NCBI GenBank assembly: GCA_964428885.1
Contig: CAYRZP010000042.1
Location: 1-16,455, forward strand
Source: JAQVQN01 sp964428885
GTDB lineage: Bacteria > Verrucomicrobiota > Kiritimatiellia > RFP12 > UBA1067
Direction of reading: 5' to 3'
DNA: 16,455 nucleotides
Position numbers and translations under genes: made by a program. How positions within the stretch are numbered: position 1 is the stretch's first letter; each line of letters opens with the position of its first letter. Positions 1-8,141 of this stretch are shown piece by piece. The notes beneath the pieces were generated by a model. It was not told the DNA's origin. It made no database searches and saw only the letters and a program-made list of their open reading frames with translations.

Positions 1-13
1 AACAAGTTGTTTT

Positions 14-126
14 GGAATGGTGGAACACTGGAATAATGGACCATACTGCGGCTTCTTCGGTCTCACCCCCATCATTCCACCATTCCATCATTCCACCATT
101 CCATCATTCCATTGTTCCATTATTCC
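14..126. repeat. Inverted octanucleotide repeat array
   Basis: Seven tandem 8-nt units of the form AYYATTCC (variants ATTGTTCC, ATTATTCC) run from 71 to 126. Three units in the opposite orientation (GGAATGGT, GGAACACT, GGAATAAT) occupy 14-37 and are followed by GG. About 31 nt of unrelated sequence separates the two arms, so a transcript or single strand could fold into a long hairpin. The design is the same as the heptad repeats at 11.9-16.0 kb, but the unit differs in length and sequence. It lies 62 nt beyond the uvrB stop codon and could act as its transcription end, although no T-run follows. The rest of 1-188 shows nothing else I recognise. Confidence 0.8.
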
Positions 127-188
127 AGTTGGGTTGCGGGCTTCGCTCACGTTGGACATTCAAGCTTAATCAAGCAAATCCGCGCCCT

Positions 189-2171
189 TCAAGGCAGCAT
201 TGATTTCAGCTCGCGGATCTCGTCGCGCAGCATGGCCGCGCGCTCGAATTCGAGGGCTTCGGCCGCCGCCAGCATTTCGGCCTCCAACTCGCCGATCGTC
301 CGGTGCACGTCGTACACCTCGTGCGTCTCGGCCGCCACCATGCGCTCCTCGACCCGCCGCGCCTCGGAGTACAGCTCCAACGATTCGTTGATGGCGCGTT
401 TGATGCTCCGCGGCGTTATGCCGTGCGCAATGTTGTACTCCTGCTGACGCGCGCGCCGGCGGGCCGTGGTCTCCATCATCTGCCGCATGGCCCCTGTCAC
501 CTTCTCGGCATAAAGCACCACCCTGCCGCCGATATGCCGCGCCGTGCGCCCGGCCGTCTGGATCAAAGAGGTCTCGGAGCGTAAAAACCCCTCTTTGTCG
601 GCATCCAGCACCGCCACCAGCGCGACCTCGGGCAGGTCCAGCCCCTCGCGCAAAAGGTTGATACCGATCAGGCAGTCGAAATCGCCTTTGCGCAAACGCC
701 CCAATATCTCGACCCGCTGGATCGCGTCGATGTCGCTGTGCAGATACTCCACCCTGATGCCAGTCTCGCGCAGATAAGCGGTCAGATCTTCCGCCGAGCG
801 CTTGGTCAGCGTGGTCACCAGCACCCGCTCGCCGCGTTCAGCGCATTTGCGGATCTCTTCCATGACGTCGTCGATCTGCCCCGCCAGCGGGCGCACCTCG
901 ACCGGCGGGTCCAGCAGGCCGGTGGGCCGGATGACCTGCTCCGCGATTACCTCGCTGACATCGCGCTCATAAAATCCAGGCGTGGCCGAGGTGAAGACGA
1001 TCGGCCCGACCTTCTCAAGGAACTCGTTGAATTCCAGCGGACGGTTATCCTTAGCCGAAGGCAGGCGGAAACCGTGGTCCACCAGCGTCTGTTTGCGCGC
1101 CTGGTCGCCGTTGTACATGGCCCGCAACTGCGGCAGCGCCACATGCGACTCGTCGATGACGGTCAGAAACTCGCCGTCGAAGTAGTCCAGCAGACAGGCC
1201 GGCGGCTCGCCTGCCGCGCGCCCCGCCAGATGCCGCGAGTAATTTTCGATGCCGTTGCAGTAGCCCAGCTCGCGCAGCATCTCCAGGTCGAACTCGGTGC
1301 GCTGGCGCAGCCGCTGCGCCTCGAGCAGCTTGCCGCCGCGCTCGAGCTCGGCCAGACGCTCCTCTAGCTCGCGCATGATCCTGCCCGTGGCGGAATCTAT
1401 TTTAGACCGCGGCATCACGAAATGCTTGGCCGGTGATATCACCGAGCGCAGTAGCGCGATCCCGGTCTTGCCGGTGACAGGATCCAGCGCGCGGATATCC
1501 TCCACCTCGTCGCCGAAAAAGGAAACGCGCACGCCGTCGGTCTCGTATGACGGGAAAATGTCCACCGTGTCGCCGCGCACCCTGAAGGTGCCGGGCTGCG
1601 GTTCATAATCATTGCGCGTGTATTGGATCGCCACGAGCTGTTCGAGCATGCTGTCGCGCTCCATCACCTTGCCCGGCGCGATGTCCACCAGCATTTCCTT
1701 GTAATCCTCGGGCGAGCCAAGACCGTAGATGCACGAGACCGACGCCACGATCACCACGTCGCGCCGGCCCAGCAGCGCGTTGGTGGCGCCGAGACGGTAG
1801 CGCTCGATCTCTTCATTGATCGAGGCGTCTTTCTCGATGTAGGTGTCGGTCTGCGGTATGTACGCCTCAGGCTGGTAATAGTCGTAATAGCTGACGAAAT
1901 ACTCGACCGCGTTCTCGGGGAAGAACCCTTTCAGCTCGGCGAAGAGCTGCGCCGCCAGGGTTTTGTTGTGCGAGATTATCAGAGCCGGACGGCCCCAGTT
2001 TCTGATTAGGTTGGCGATTGTGAAGGTCTTGCCGGAACCGGTGACGCCCTCCAGCGTCAGCCGCCGCGCCCCCGCCGCGAGGCCATCCGAAAGCTTGGCG
2101 ATCGCCGCCGGCTGGTCGCCGGTCGGCCCGAACTCCGAGACCAGCTTGAACTCTGCGGTACCCGCCTTCAT
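189..2171 (-). CDS. uvrB: Excinuclease ABC subunit B (UvrB)
   Basis: UvrB is the damage-verifying, DNA-dependent helicase-like subunit of the UvrABC nucleotide excision repair complex in the cytoplasm. The 660-residue product is full length. Visible landmarks are the Walker A motif GVTGSGKT (residues 42-49), the aromatic beta-hairpin that clamps DNA (YYDYYQPEAYIP, about 95-106), the DESH Walker B box (340-343), motif VI QTAGRTARH (538-546), and a C-terminal UVR domain (about 623-658, FERAAMLRDEIRELK) that contacts UvrA and UvrC. The ATG at 2171 gives the normal N-terminus (FKLVSEFGPTGDQPAAI). A GGAGG lies 18 nt upstream, too far to be a good ribosome site. It is the last gene of the minus-strand cluster, 28 nt after glnN, and is probably co-transcribed. 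The linkage to metabolic genes looks incidental. Confidence 0.97.
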   Translation of the reverse strand: MKAGTAEFKLVSEFGPTGDQPAAIAKLSDGLAAGARRLTLEGVTGSGKTFTIANLIRNWGRPALIISHNKTLAAQLFAELKGFFPENAVEYFVSYYDYYQPEAYIPQTDTYIEKDASINEEIERYRLGATNALLGRRDVVIVASVSCIYGLGSPEDYKEMLVDIAPGKVMERDSMLEQLVAIQYTRNDYEPQPGTFRVRGDTVDIFPSYETDGVRVSFFGDEVEDIRALDPVTGKTGIALLRSVISPAKHFVMPRSKIDSATGRIMRELEERLAELERGGKLLEAQRLRQRTEFDLEMLRELGYCNGIENYSRHLAGRAAGEPPACLLDYFDGEFLTVIDESHVALPQLRAMYNGDQARKQTLVDHGFRLPSAKDNRPLEFNEFLEKVGPIVFTSATPGFYERDVSEVIAEQVIRPTGLLDPPVEVRPLAGQIDDVMEEIRKCAERGERVLVTTLTKRSAEDLTAYLRETGIRVEYLHSDIDAIQRVEILGRLRKGDFDCLIGINLLREGLDLPEVALVAVLDADKEGFLRSETSLIQTAGRTARHIGGRVVLYAEKVTGAMRQMMETTARRRARQQEYNIAHGITPRSIKRAINESLELYSEARRVEERMVAAETHEVYDVHRTIGELEAEMLAAAEALEFERAAMLRDEIRELKSMLP

Positions 2172-2199
2172 AGCCGCCGCAAACAGCGTCCTCCGAGCG

Positions 2200-4377
2200 T
2201 CACCTTATGAACAACATTTCCTGATAGGTCGGCAGCGGCCAGAGCGCGTCATCCACCAAACCTTCCAGGGCGTCGGCGACCTCCCTAACGCGGTCCATAG
2301 CCGGAATGACCTCGTTCCGCATGAAACGCGCCTGCTCGGCCTTGCCGCCTTTGTGCTGCTCGAACTCGCGCTCGGCACGGGCCAGCTCAGTCAATTCCTC
2401 CTGCAAGGCCACGGCAAGACGGCTGATCTCGGCCACTGACGATATGTCGGCAGGCAAATCCAAACCGCGCAGCTTCAAAGCCGCGTCGGCCAACTGCGAC
2501 TGCGCCGCCGCGACCGCGGGCAGGATCATGGTGCGCCCCATCTCGAGCGTCAGCCGCGCTTCCACCGCTATGTCATGGACATAACGCGCCAGGTAGATCT
2601 CGTAACGCGCGCGCAGCTCCCGCTCGGTCAGCACACCCTGGCGAGTCATGACCCCTATCGTCGCATCAGTCACATACTGCGACAAGGCCTCCGTGGCTGA
2701 AGGCAGATCGCTCAAACCGCGCTTACGCGCCTCGGCGTGCCACTCCGGCGCGTAGTTGTCGCCGTTGAAAACTATTCTGCGGTGCTCCTGCCACACCTCG
2801 CGCACCACCGCCTGCACCGCGGCGTTAAAGCCGTCCGCGTCTTTCTTGAGCCGCGCTTCCAGCGCTGTGGCGATATAGTCCAGCGAGTCGGCCACGATCG
2901 CGTTCAGCACCATGATCGGCCCCGCCACCGACTGGCTCGAACCCACGGCCCGGAACTCGAATTTGCCGCCGGTGAACGCGAAGGGGCTCGTGCGGTTGCG
3001 GTCGCCGTCGCCGACCGGCAGCGGCGGCAGGGAGTTCACGCCCAGCGTCAGAGCCTTGCAGCCAGCCTTGTGCCGGCGCGGCGCGCCGGCCGCCCGCTCA
3101 AAGAATCCGGTGAGTTGCTCACCCAGAAATATCGAGATGACCGCGGGCGGCGCCTCGCAAGCCCCCAGCCGGTGATCGTTGCCCGAGTGCGCCACCGATG
3201 CCCGTAAAAGGCTGCCGTGCAGCGAAACCGCCCGGATCACCGCCGCGCAGAAAAGCATGAACCTGACATTCTCCTCAGGCGTGTCGCCGGGGTTGAGCAT
3301 GTTGGCGCGCGCGGTGTTCAGCGACCAATTGACGTGTTTGCCGGAACCGTTCACGCCCTTGAAGGGCTTCTCGTGCAAAAGGCAGACAAAGCCGTGCTTG
3401 GCCGCCGCGCGCTGCATGATCGACATGATCAGTTGCTGGTGGTCGGAAGCGATGTTGGCCTGCTCGTATACCGGCGCGACTTCAAACTGGCCCGGTGCCA
3501 CTTCGTTGTGGCGCGTCTTGACCGGGACGCCCAGCTTGTAAAGCTCGGCCTCGCACTCGATCATGAAGGCCAGCACACGCTCGTTGATCGCGCCGTAATA
3601 CTGATCCTCCATCTCCTGCCCCTTGGGCGGCTTGGCGCCGTAGAGTGTGCGCCCGGCGCTGACCAGATCCGGCCGCAGCAGGAACAGCCTGCGGTCAACC
3701 AGAAAATACTCCTGCTCGCAACCGGCGTTTGCGTCAACCTTCTCGTCCGTCTCTCCGAGCAGCCGCAAGATCCGCCGCGCGTGGCGGTCCAGCGCCTGCA
3801 TGGAGCGCAACAGCGGTGTCTTCTTGTCCAGCGCGTCGCCGGTGGTCGCGCAGAACGCGCAGGGGATGAAAAGCGTGCGTCCGCCTGCGCACTCCAGAAT
3901 GTAGGCCGGACTGGTAACATCCCACGCCGTGTAGCCGCGGGCCTCAAAGGTCGCTCGCAAACCGCCCGACGGCAGGCTCGAACCGTCGGCCTCGCCGCTG
4001 ACAAGCTGCTTGGCCGAGAACTTGGTGATCGCCCCGCCCTTGCCGTCCGGCGCAAGGAACGAGTCATGCTTCTCCGCCGTCAGGCCCGTCAGCGGATAAA
4101 AGACATGCGCGTAATGCGTGGCGCCGTGCTTGACCGCCCACTTCTTCATCGCCTCCGCCACCTCGCCGGCCACGGAAACGTCCAGACGCTCGCCGTTGTC
4201 GATCGTGCGCCGTACTTTCCGGTAAACCTTCTCGGACAACGACTGGCGCATCACGGCATCGTTGAAAACCTGGCTGCCGAAGCTTTCCTGCATCGAGCTC
4301 AGCGCCCCTGTGTCGGCAGGCGCGTAACGCGCCGCCGCGGCGGCGATCGAGCTGATGGCGGCGTATCGGTTGTTCAT
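2200..4377 (-). CDS. glnN: Glutamine synthetase type III (GlnN)
   Basis: ATP-dependent ligation of ammonium to glutamate. The 725-residue length and the N-terminal extension (FGSQVFNDAVM near residue 33) place it in the type III GS family typical of Bacteroidota, PVC bacteria and cyanobacteria, distinct from the ~470-residue GlnA. Active-site signatures are visible: GCEQEYFLVD (219-228, metal-binding glutamates), RHNEVAPGQFE (289-299), NGSGKHVNWS (343-352), and further on NRTSPFAFTGGKFEFRA. There is no sign of an adenylylation site of the GSI type. A GGGAG precedes the ATG with a short 4-nt spacing. The gene starts 10 nt after the acetyltransferase stop codon, so it is probably part of the ppdK operon. 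Co-transcription with a probable N-acetylglutamate-forming enzyme suggests a shared role in glutamate nitrogen use. Confidence 0.96.
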   Translation of the reverse strand: MNNRYAAISSIAAAAARYAPADTGALSSMQESFGSQVFNDAVMRQSLSEKVYRKVRRTIDNGERLDVSVAGEVAEAMKKWAVKHGATHYAHVFYPLTGLTAEKHDSFLAPDGKGGAITKFSAKQLVSGEADGSSLPSGGLRATFEARGYTAWDVTSPAYILECAGGRTLFIPCAFCATTGDALDKKTPLLRSMQALDRHARRILRLLGETDEKVDANAGCEQEYFLVDRRLFLLRPDLVSAGRTLYGAKPPKGQEMEDQYYGAINERVLAFMIECEAELYKLGVPVKTRHNEVAPGQFEVAPVYEQANIASDHQQLIMSIMQRAAAKHGFVCLLHEKPFKGVNGSGKHVNWSLNTARANMLNPGDTPEENVRFMLFCAAVIRAVSLHGSLLRASVAHSGNDHRLGACEAPPAVISIFLGEQLTGFFERAAGAPRRHKAGCKALTLGVNSLPPLPVGDGDRNRTSPFAFTGGKFEFRAVGSSQSVAGPIMVLNAIVADSLDYIATALEARLKKDADGFNAAVQAVVREVWQEHRRIVFNGDNYAPEWHAEARKRGLSDLPSATEALSQYVTDATIGVMTRQGVLTERELRARYEIYLARYVHDIAVEARLTLEMGRTMILPAVAAAQSQLADAALKLRGLDLPADISSVAEISRLAVALQEELTELARAEREFEQHKGGKAEQARFMRNEVIPAMDRVREVADALEGLVDDALWPLPTYQEMLFIR

Positions 4378-4387
4378 ACATCTCCCG

Positions 4388-4891
4388 TTATTGTTTCTTC
4401 CTAAGATCCAAGGACATGGCGATTTCCGGACAAGTGAAGGGATTGGCGTGCTTGGTGCAGTTGATGCACCCCATGTAAATCTTATGCATAACCTGTGTCT
4501 TGGAAATCTCCCTGAACCCGATCGAGCGGAAAAACTCCGGGGCGAAAGTCAGCACAACCGCCTGCGCGGGCTCGAAAAGCCTGACTTTCTGCAGTATTTC
4601 GGCGACTATCAGTGAGCCGATGTTTTTGCGCCGGAAACCTTCGGAGACCGCCACGGACTGGATTTCCACCGAGGCGTTCTCAGGCTCGCCGATCTCCGGC
4701 AAAATCTTCCAGGCCGCGCAGCCGACCACGCGGCCGCCGCTTTCGCACACCATGAACCTGTCGATGTTCTGGGTGATGTCGCCGACCGACCGCGTGATCA
4801 GGTCGTCCTTGTGCTGACGGATCAGATCAAAAATCTGCTCCACATCTTTCAGCCTGGCCGGCCGGATACTTAATCCGCTCTGCTCCTGCAT
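4388..4891 (-). CDS. GNAT N-acetyltransferase, N-acetylglutamate synthase-like
   Basis: A 167-residue single-domain GCN5-related acetyltransferase. The N-terminal strand-helix SIRPARLKDVEQIFDLI, the central beta-strand SVEIQSVAVSEGFRRKNIGSLIV (acetyl-CoA pyrophosphate loop at about residues 86-93) and EFFRSIGFREI are standard GNAT features. The C-terminus HKIYMGCINCTKHANPFTCPE, with cysteines at 142, 145 and 154, resembles the Cys-containing tail of short ArgA-type N-acetylglutamate synthases, so acetylation of glutamate for arginine synthesis is the best guess. Substrate is inferred, not shown. The ATG lies 4 nt beyond the ppdK stop, with AAGGG inside the ppdK 3' end as its ribosome site, so translation is probably coupled. 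Placement just before glnN fits a glutamate-centred role. Confidence 0.8.
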   Translation of the reverse strand: MQEQSGLSIRPARLKDVEQIFDLIRQHKDDLITRSVGDITQNIDRFMVCESGGRVVGCAAWKILPEIGEPENASVEIQSVAVSEGFRRKNIGSLIVAEILQKVRLFEPAQAVVLTFAPEFFRSIGFREISKTQVMHKIYMGCINCTKHANPFTCPEIAMSLDLRKKQ

Positions 4892-4895
4892 TGCG

Positions 4896-7727
4896 CTATC
4901 CCTTCAGCGCGGCCTGCGCCGCCGCCAAGCGGGCGATGGGCACGCGGTAAGGCGAACAACTCACATAGTCGAAACCGACCCTGTGGCAGAAAGCCACGGT
5001 CCGGGGATCGCCGCCGTGCTCGCCGCAAACGCCGATCTTGAGGTCCGGCTTGACGCCGCGCCCGTATTTGATCGCGATTTCAACCATGCGGCCCACGCCG
5101 TCAATATCGAGCACCTGGAACGGGTCGTATTCGTAAAAGCCCCGCGCGACATACTCGCCCAAAAACTTGCCGGCGTCATCGCGCGAGAAGGCGCAGGTCA
5201 TCTGCGTCAGGTCGTTGGTGCCGAACGAGAAGAAATCCGCCTCCGCGGCGATCTGGTCCGCGGTGACGGCGGCGCGCGGCACCTCGATCATGGTCCCGAT
5301 CTTGATCGCCAAGCGGGTCTTCTTGGACTTTTCGACCTCGGCCACGACCTTCCGTATCAGCTCTTTCTGCGAAGCCAGCTCTTTGACGTTGCCCACCAGC
5401 GGCACCATGATCTCCGGTTTGGAGCCTTTCACAGACGCCGCCGCCTCGCAGATCGCGCGCACCTGCATCTCGGTAACTTCAGGGTAGCTGATGCCAAGCC
5501 TGCAGCCGCGGTGCCCCAGCATCGGGTTGGCCTCGTGCAGCGATTCCACCACATCCTTGATCTTCTGCTTGCTGATGCCCATCAGACGCGCCATTTCGGC
5601 CTGCCCGGCCTCGTCCTGCGGCAGGAACTCATGCAAAGGCGGGTCGAGCAGCCGCACCGTGCAGGGCCTGCCCTTCAACGCCTTGAACATGCCGATGAAA
5701 TCATTTCGCTGCAGCGGCAACAGCTCTTTCAGCGCCTGGTTGTACTGCTTCAGCGGTGCGGCCAGCTCCTTCTCCAGCTTCGCGCGCTCCTCCCGCTGGT
5801 TGCAGGCCGCGATCGCCGCCCGCAAACTCTTGACCGTCTCAGCCACCAGGATCATGCGGCGGAAACTGGTGATGCGGTGCCCCTCGAAAAACATGTGCTC
5901 GGTACGGCACAGGCCGATGCCCTCTGCACCGAAGGTCACAGCCTTGACCGTGTCACGCGGCGTGTCGGCGTTGGTCCGCACGCCCAGCTTGCGGTATTTG
6001 TCGGCCAGCGCCATGATCATCGCGAACGGGCCGGTCAGCTTCGGGTCCTCGGTCTCGATCTGACCGCCGTAAACCGCGCCGGTCGACCCGTTCAGCGAGA
6101 TCCAGTCGCCCTCTTTCATCACCAGCTTGCCGCAGGTTATGGTCTTCTTATCATAACTGATGTGCAGCTCGCCGCAGCCTGAAACGCAACACTTGCCCAT
6201 ACCGCGCGCCACCACCGCCGCATGCGAGGTCATCCCGCCGCGCGCGGTCAGGATGCCTGCCGCCGCGTTCATGCCGCCGATATCCTCGGGACTGGTCTCG
6301 ACGCGGCAGAGGATCACATGCTTGCCCGCCGCCTGCCACTTCTCAGCCGTGGCCGCGTTGAAGACGATCTGGCCTGTGGCTGCCCCGGGCGAGGCGGGCA
6401 GCCCCACCGTGACGCGCTTGGCCTTAGCTTCGGCGCTCTTCACGAAAACCGGGTGCAGCAACTGGTCGAGCTGCGAAGGCTCGACCCGCATCACCGCCGT
6501 CTTCTCGTCGATCACACCTTCTTTAACAAGATCCGTGGCGATCTTAACCGCCGCCGCCGCCGTGCGCTTGCCGTTGCGGGTCTGCAGCATGTAAAGCTTG
6601 CCGTCCTCGATCGTGAACTCCAGATCCTGCATGTCGCGGTAATGCCGTTCGAGCTTGGCGCGGATCGCGTCAAGCTGCCTGAAGACCGCCGGCATGGACT
6701 CTTCCAGCGCCGGATACTGCGCCTTGCGCACGGCCTCAGTAATGTTGCGGGCCTTGGCCCACTCGCGTGAGCCCTTGACCGTGATCTGCTGCGGCGTGCG
6801 TATGCCCGCCACCACGTCCTCGCCCTGCGCGTTGATCAGGTACTCGCCATAAAAATAACGGTGGTCGCCGGTCGACGGGTCGCGCGTGAACGCCACGCCA
6901 GTGGCGGAGTTGCCGCCGGAGTTGCCGAACACCATGGCCTGCACGTTCACCGCCGTGCCGATCAGGCCGCGGATGTCGTTCATCTCGCGGTATTTGATGG
7001 CGCGCGGGTTGTTCCAAGACCCGAAAACCGCGTTGATGCCGAGCTTGAGCTGGGTCATGGCGTCCGTCGGAAAATTACAGCCCCTGACACTCTTGACCAT
7101 CTTCATGTAACGTGAGACCACCTCTTTCAGGTCGTCAGCGGTCAGCTCCGTGTCGAGCTTGTAGCCCCGCGCGCGCTTGACCGCGTCCAGCTCGTGCTCG
7201 AAGCAATGGTGCTCCACGCCCAAAACCACATTCCCGAACATCTGGATGAAACGCCGGTATGAGTCCCACACGAAACGAGGGTTGCCGGTGCGGGCGACCA
7301 TCGCGCCCACCGTCGCGGGATTCAGCCCCAGGTTCAGCACCGTGTCCATCATGCCCGGCATCGATGCCGCCGCGCCGGAGCGCACCGAAACCAACAGCGG
7401 GTTATCGCCGTGGCCGAAGCTCTTGCCCGTCGCCTGTTCAAGCTTGCGCAGCGCCGCGGCCACCTCGTCGGCGATCAGCGCGTGCAGCGCCTTCTCGCCG
7501 ACCACGTAGAACTTCGCGCAGGCCGCGGTCGTGATGGTGAACCCCGGCGGCACCGGCAGCCCAAGTCCCGCCATGTCAGCCAGATTCGCGCCTTTGCCGC
7601 CCAGCAGCGGCTTCATCGTCACGTCGCCCTCAGACTGTCCCGCGCCGAAAAAATAAACATGCTTGCACTTGGCCGCCCGGCCGCTGCAGGCAGCGGCCGA
7701 CCTCTTCGTTTCTAACTTCTTTGACAT
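4896..7727 (-). CDS. ppdK: Pyruvate, phosphate dikinase
   Basis: Interconverts pyruvate + ATP + Pi and PEP + AMP + PPi, which allows gluconeogenesis or PPi-linked glycolysis in anaerobes. The 943-residue product has the full three-domain order. The N-terminal ATP-grasp begins VYFFGAG and LLGGKGANLADM (41-52) and includes SVRSGAAASMPGMMDTVLNLG. The swivelling phosphohistidine domain carries GGMTSHAAVVARG with catalytic His502. The C-terminal PEP/pyruvate TIM barrel has GVCGEHGGDP with catalytic Cys901. The N-terminus is about 20 residues longer than in many homologues (basic, Ser/Ala rich). The ATG at 7727 is supported by AAGGA 10 nt upstream, and a promoter is visible upstream. It is the first gene of the four-gene minus-strand cluster. 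Confidence 0.97.
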   Translation of the reverse strand: MSKKLETKRSAAACSGRAAKCKHVYFFGAGQSEGDVTMKPLLGGKGANLADMAGLGLPVPPGFTITTAACAKFYVVGEKALHALIADEVAAALRKLEQATGKSFGHGDNPLLVSVRSGAAASMPGMMDTVLNLGLNPATVGAMVARTGNPRFVWDSYRRFIQMFGNVVLGVEHHCFEHELDAVKRARGYKLDTELTADDLKEVVSRYMKMVKSVRGCNFPTDAMTQLKLGINAVFGSWNNPRAIKYREMNDIRGLIGTAVNVQAMVFGNSGGNSATGVAFTRDPSTGDHRYFYGEYLINAQGEDVVAGIRTPQQITVKGSREWAKARNITEAVRKAQYPALEESMPAVFRQLDAIRAKLERHYRDMQDLEFTIEDGKLYMLQTRNGKRTAAAAVKIATDLVKEGVIDEKTAVMRVEPSQLDQLLHPVFVKSAEAKAKRVTVGLPASPGAATGQIVFNAATAEKWQAAGKHVILCRVETSPEDIGGMNAAAGILTARGGMTSHAAVVARGMGKCCVSGCGELHISYDKKTITCGKLVMKEGDWISLNGSTGAVYGGQIETEDPKLTGPFAMIMALADKYRKLGVRTNADTPRDTVKAVTFGAEGIGLCRTEHMFFEGHRITSFRRMILVAETVKSLRAAIAACNQREERAKLEKELAAPLKQYNQALKELLPLQRNDFIGMFKALKGRPCTVRLLDPPLHEFLPQDEAGQAEMARLMGISKQKIKDVVESLHEANPMLGHRGCRLGISYPEVTEMQVRAICEAAASVKGSKPEIMVPLVGNVKELASQKELIRKVVAEVEKSKKTRLAIKIGTMIEVPRAAVTADQIAAEADFFSFGTNDLTQMTCAFSRDDAGKFLGEYVARGFYEYDPFQVLDIDGVGRMVEIAIKYGRGVKPDLKIGVCGEHGGDPRTVAFCHRVGFDYVSCSPYRVPIARLAAAQAALKG

Positions 7728-7760
7728 TTACTTAACTTCCTTTTTGGCAAAACGTCTGCT

Positions 7761-7788
7761 ATTTTAGCACAGGAGACCGGTTAGTCAA
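7761..7788 (-). promoter_or_regulatory. Sigma70-like promoter of the ppdK cluster
   Basis: On the minus strand TTGACT (7788-7783) is followed after 16 nt by TAAAAT (7766-7761). Transcription would start near 7754, giving a leader of about 27 nt that contains the AAGGA ribosome site before the ppdK ATG at 7727. Hexamer match and spacing are good. Activity is inferred. Confidence 0.65.
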
Positions 7789-7878
7789 TTACTGCGCCGG
7801 CGCCATCGCCGCGCCGCCGCAAAAAAACCGGCGTCGTGCTTTAAACTTTTGAGACGATCCGCACAGCAAAATCGCAAA

Positions 7879-7966
7879 TGGCGGAGGGGGAGGGATTCGA
7901 ACCCCCGGAACCTTGCGGCTCGCCGGTTTTCAAGACCGGTTCTTTAAACCACTCAGACACCCCTCC
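7879..7966 (-). tRNA. tRNA-Ser (anticodon UGA)
   Basis: The 88-nt minus-strand sequence folds as a class II tRNA. The acceptor stem is GGAGGGG/CCCCTCC, with G discriminator and encoded CCA (7881-7879). The anticodon stem CCGGT/ACCGG surrounds loop CTTGAAA, giving anticodon TGA, which reads UCA and other UCN serine codons. The long variable arm (GAGCCGCAAGGTTC) is typical of tRNA-Ser, and the T-arm contains GTTCGAATC. A promoter lies just upstream. Confidence 0.96.
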
Positions 7967-7983
7967 GGATACGGTTTCGCGCA

Positions 7984-8013
7984 AGTATAAACAAACGCGC
8001 CCGACAGCGGCAA
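7984..8013 (-). promoter_or_regulatory. Probable promoter of tRNA-Ser
   Basis: On the minus strand TTGCCG (8013-8008), an 18-nt spacer, then TATACT (7989-7984). Predicted transcription start is near 7977, about 11 nt before the mature tRNA 5' end at 7966. Confidence 0.55.
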
Positions 8014-8105
8014 CCCAATTCCATGATCACGAATGGCGGGCGGCATTCAAAAGGCCGCATGAGCCTTTATCCTCCGAGCCGCCAAGACCGCCCTCCGTTA
8101 AGCCG

Positions 8106-8133
8106 TTGACAACCGGCCGTGGCGGGTTATACT
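8106..8133 (+). promoter_or_regulatory. Promoter of cysteine desulfurase gene, near-leaderless
   Basis: A perfect TTGACA (8106-8111), a 16-nt spacer and TATACT (8128-8133) form one of the best sigma70-type promoters in the window. The ATG of the downstream gene starts at 8142, only 8 nt after the -10 box, and there is no Shine-Dalgarno sequence in between. The transcript would therefore begin at or within a few bases of the start codon. Confidence 0.7.
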
Positions 8134-8141
8134 CGTTCACC

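Noticed and set aside
4983..6182. A 399-codon plus-strand frame antisense to ppdK
   Set aside because: It is opposite a clearly conserved dikinase gene and its product is His/Arg/Leu-rich shadow sequence with no domain.
7790..7878. A Rho-independent terminator for tRNA-Ser using the T-run on the minus strand near 7820
   Set aside because: The seven Ts lie inside GC-rich sequence, but no stem-loop directly precedes them on the minus strand.
7878..8141. An 88-codon N-terminal extension of the cysteine desulfurase (MAEGEGFEPPEPCG...)
   Set aside because: It is the antisense of the tRNA-Ser gene, a well-known false peptide. Family homology and the promoter place the start at 8142.
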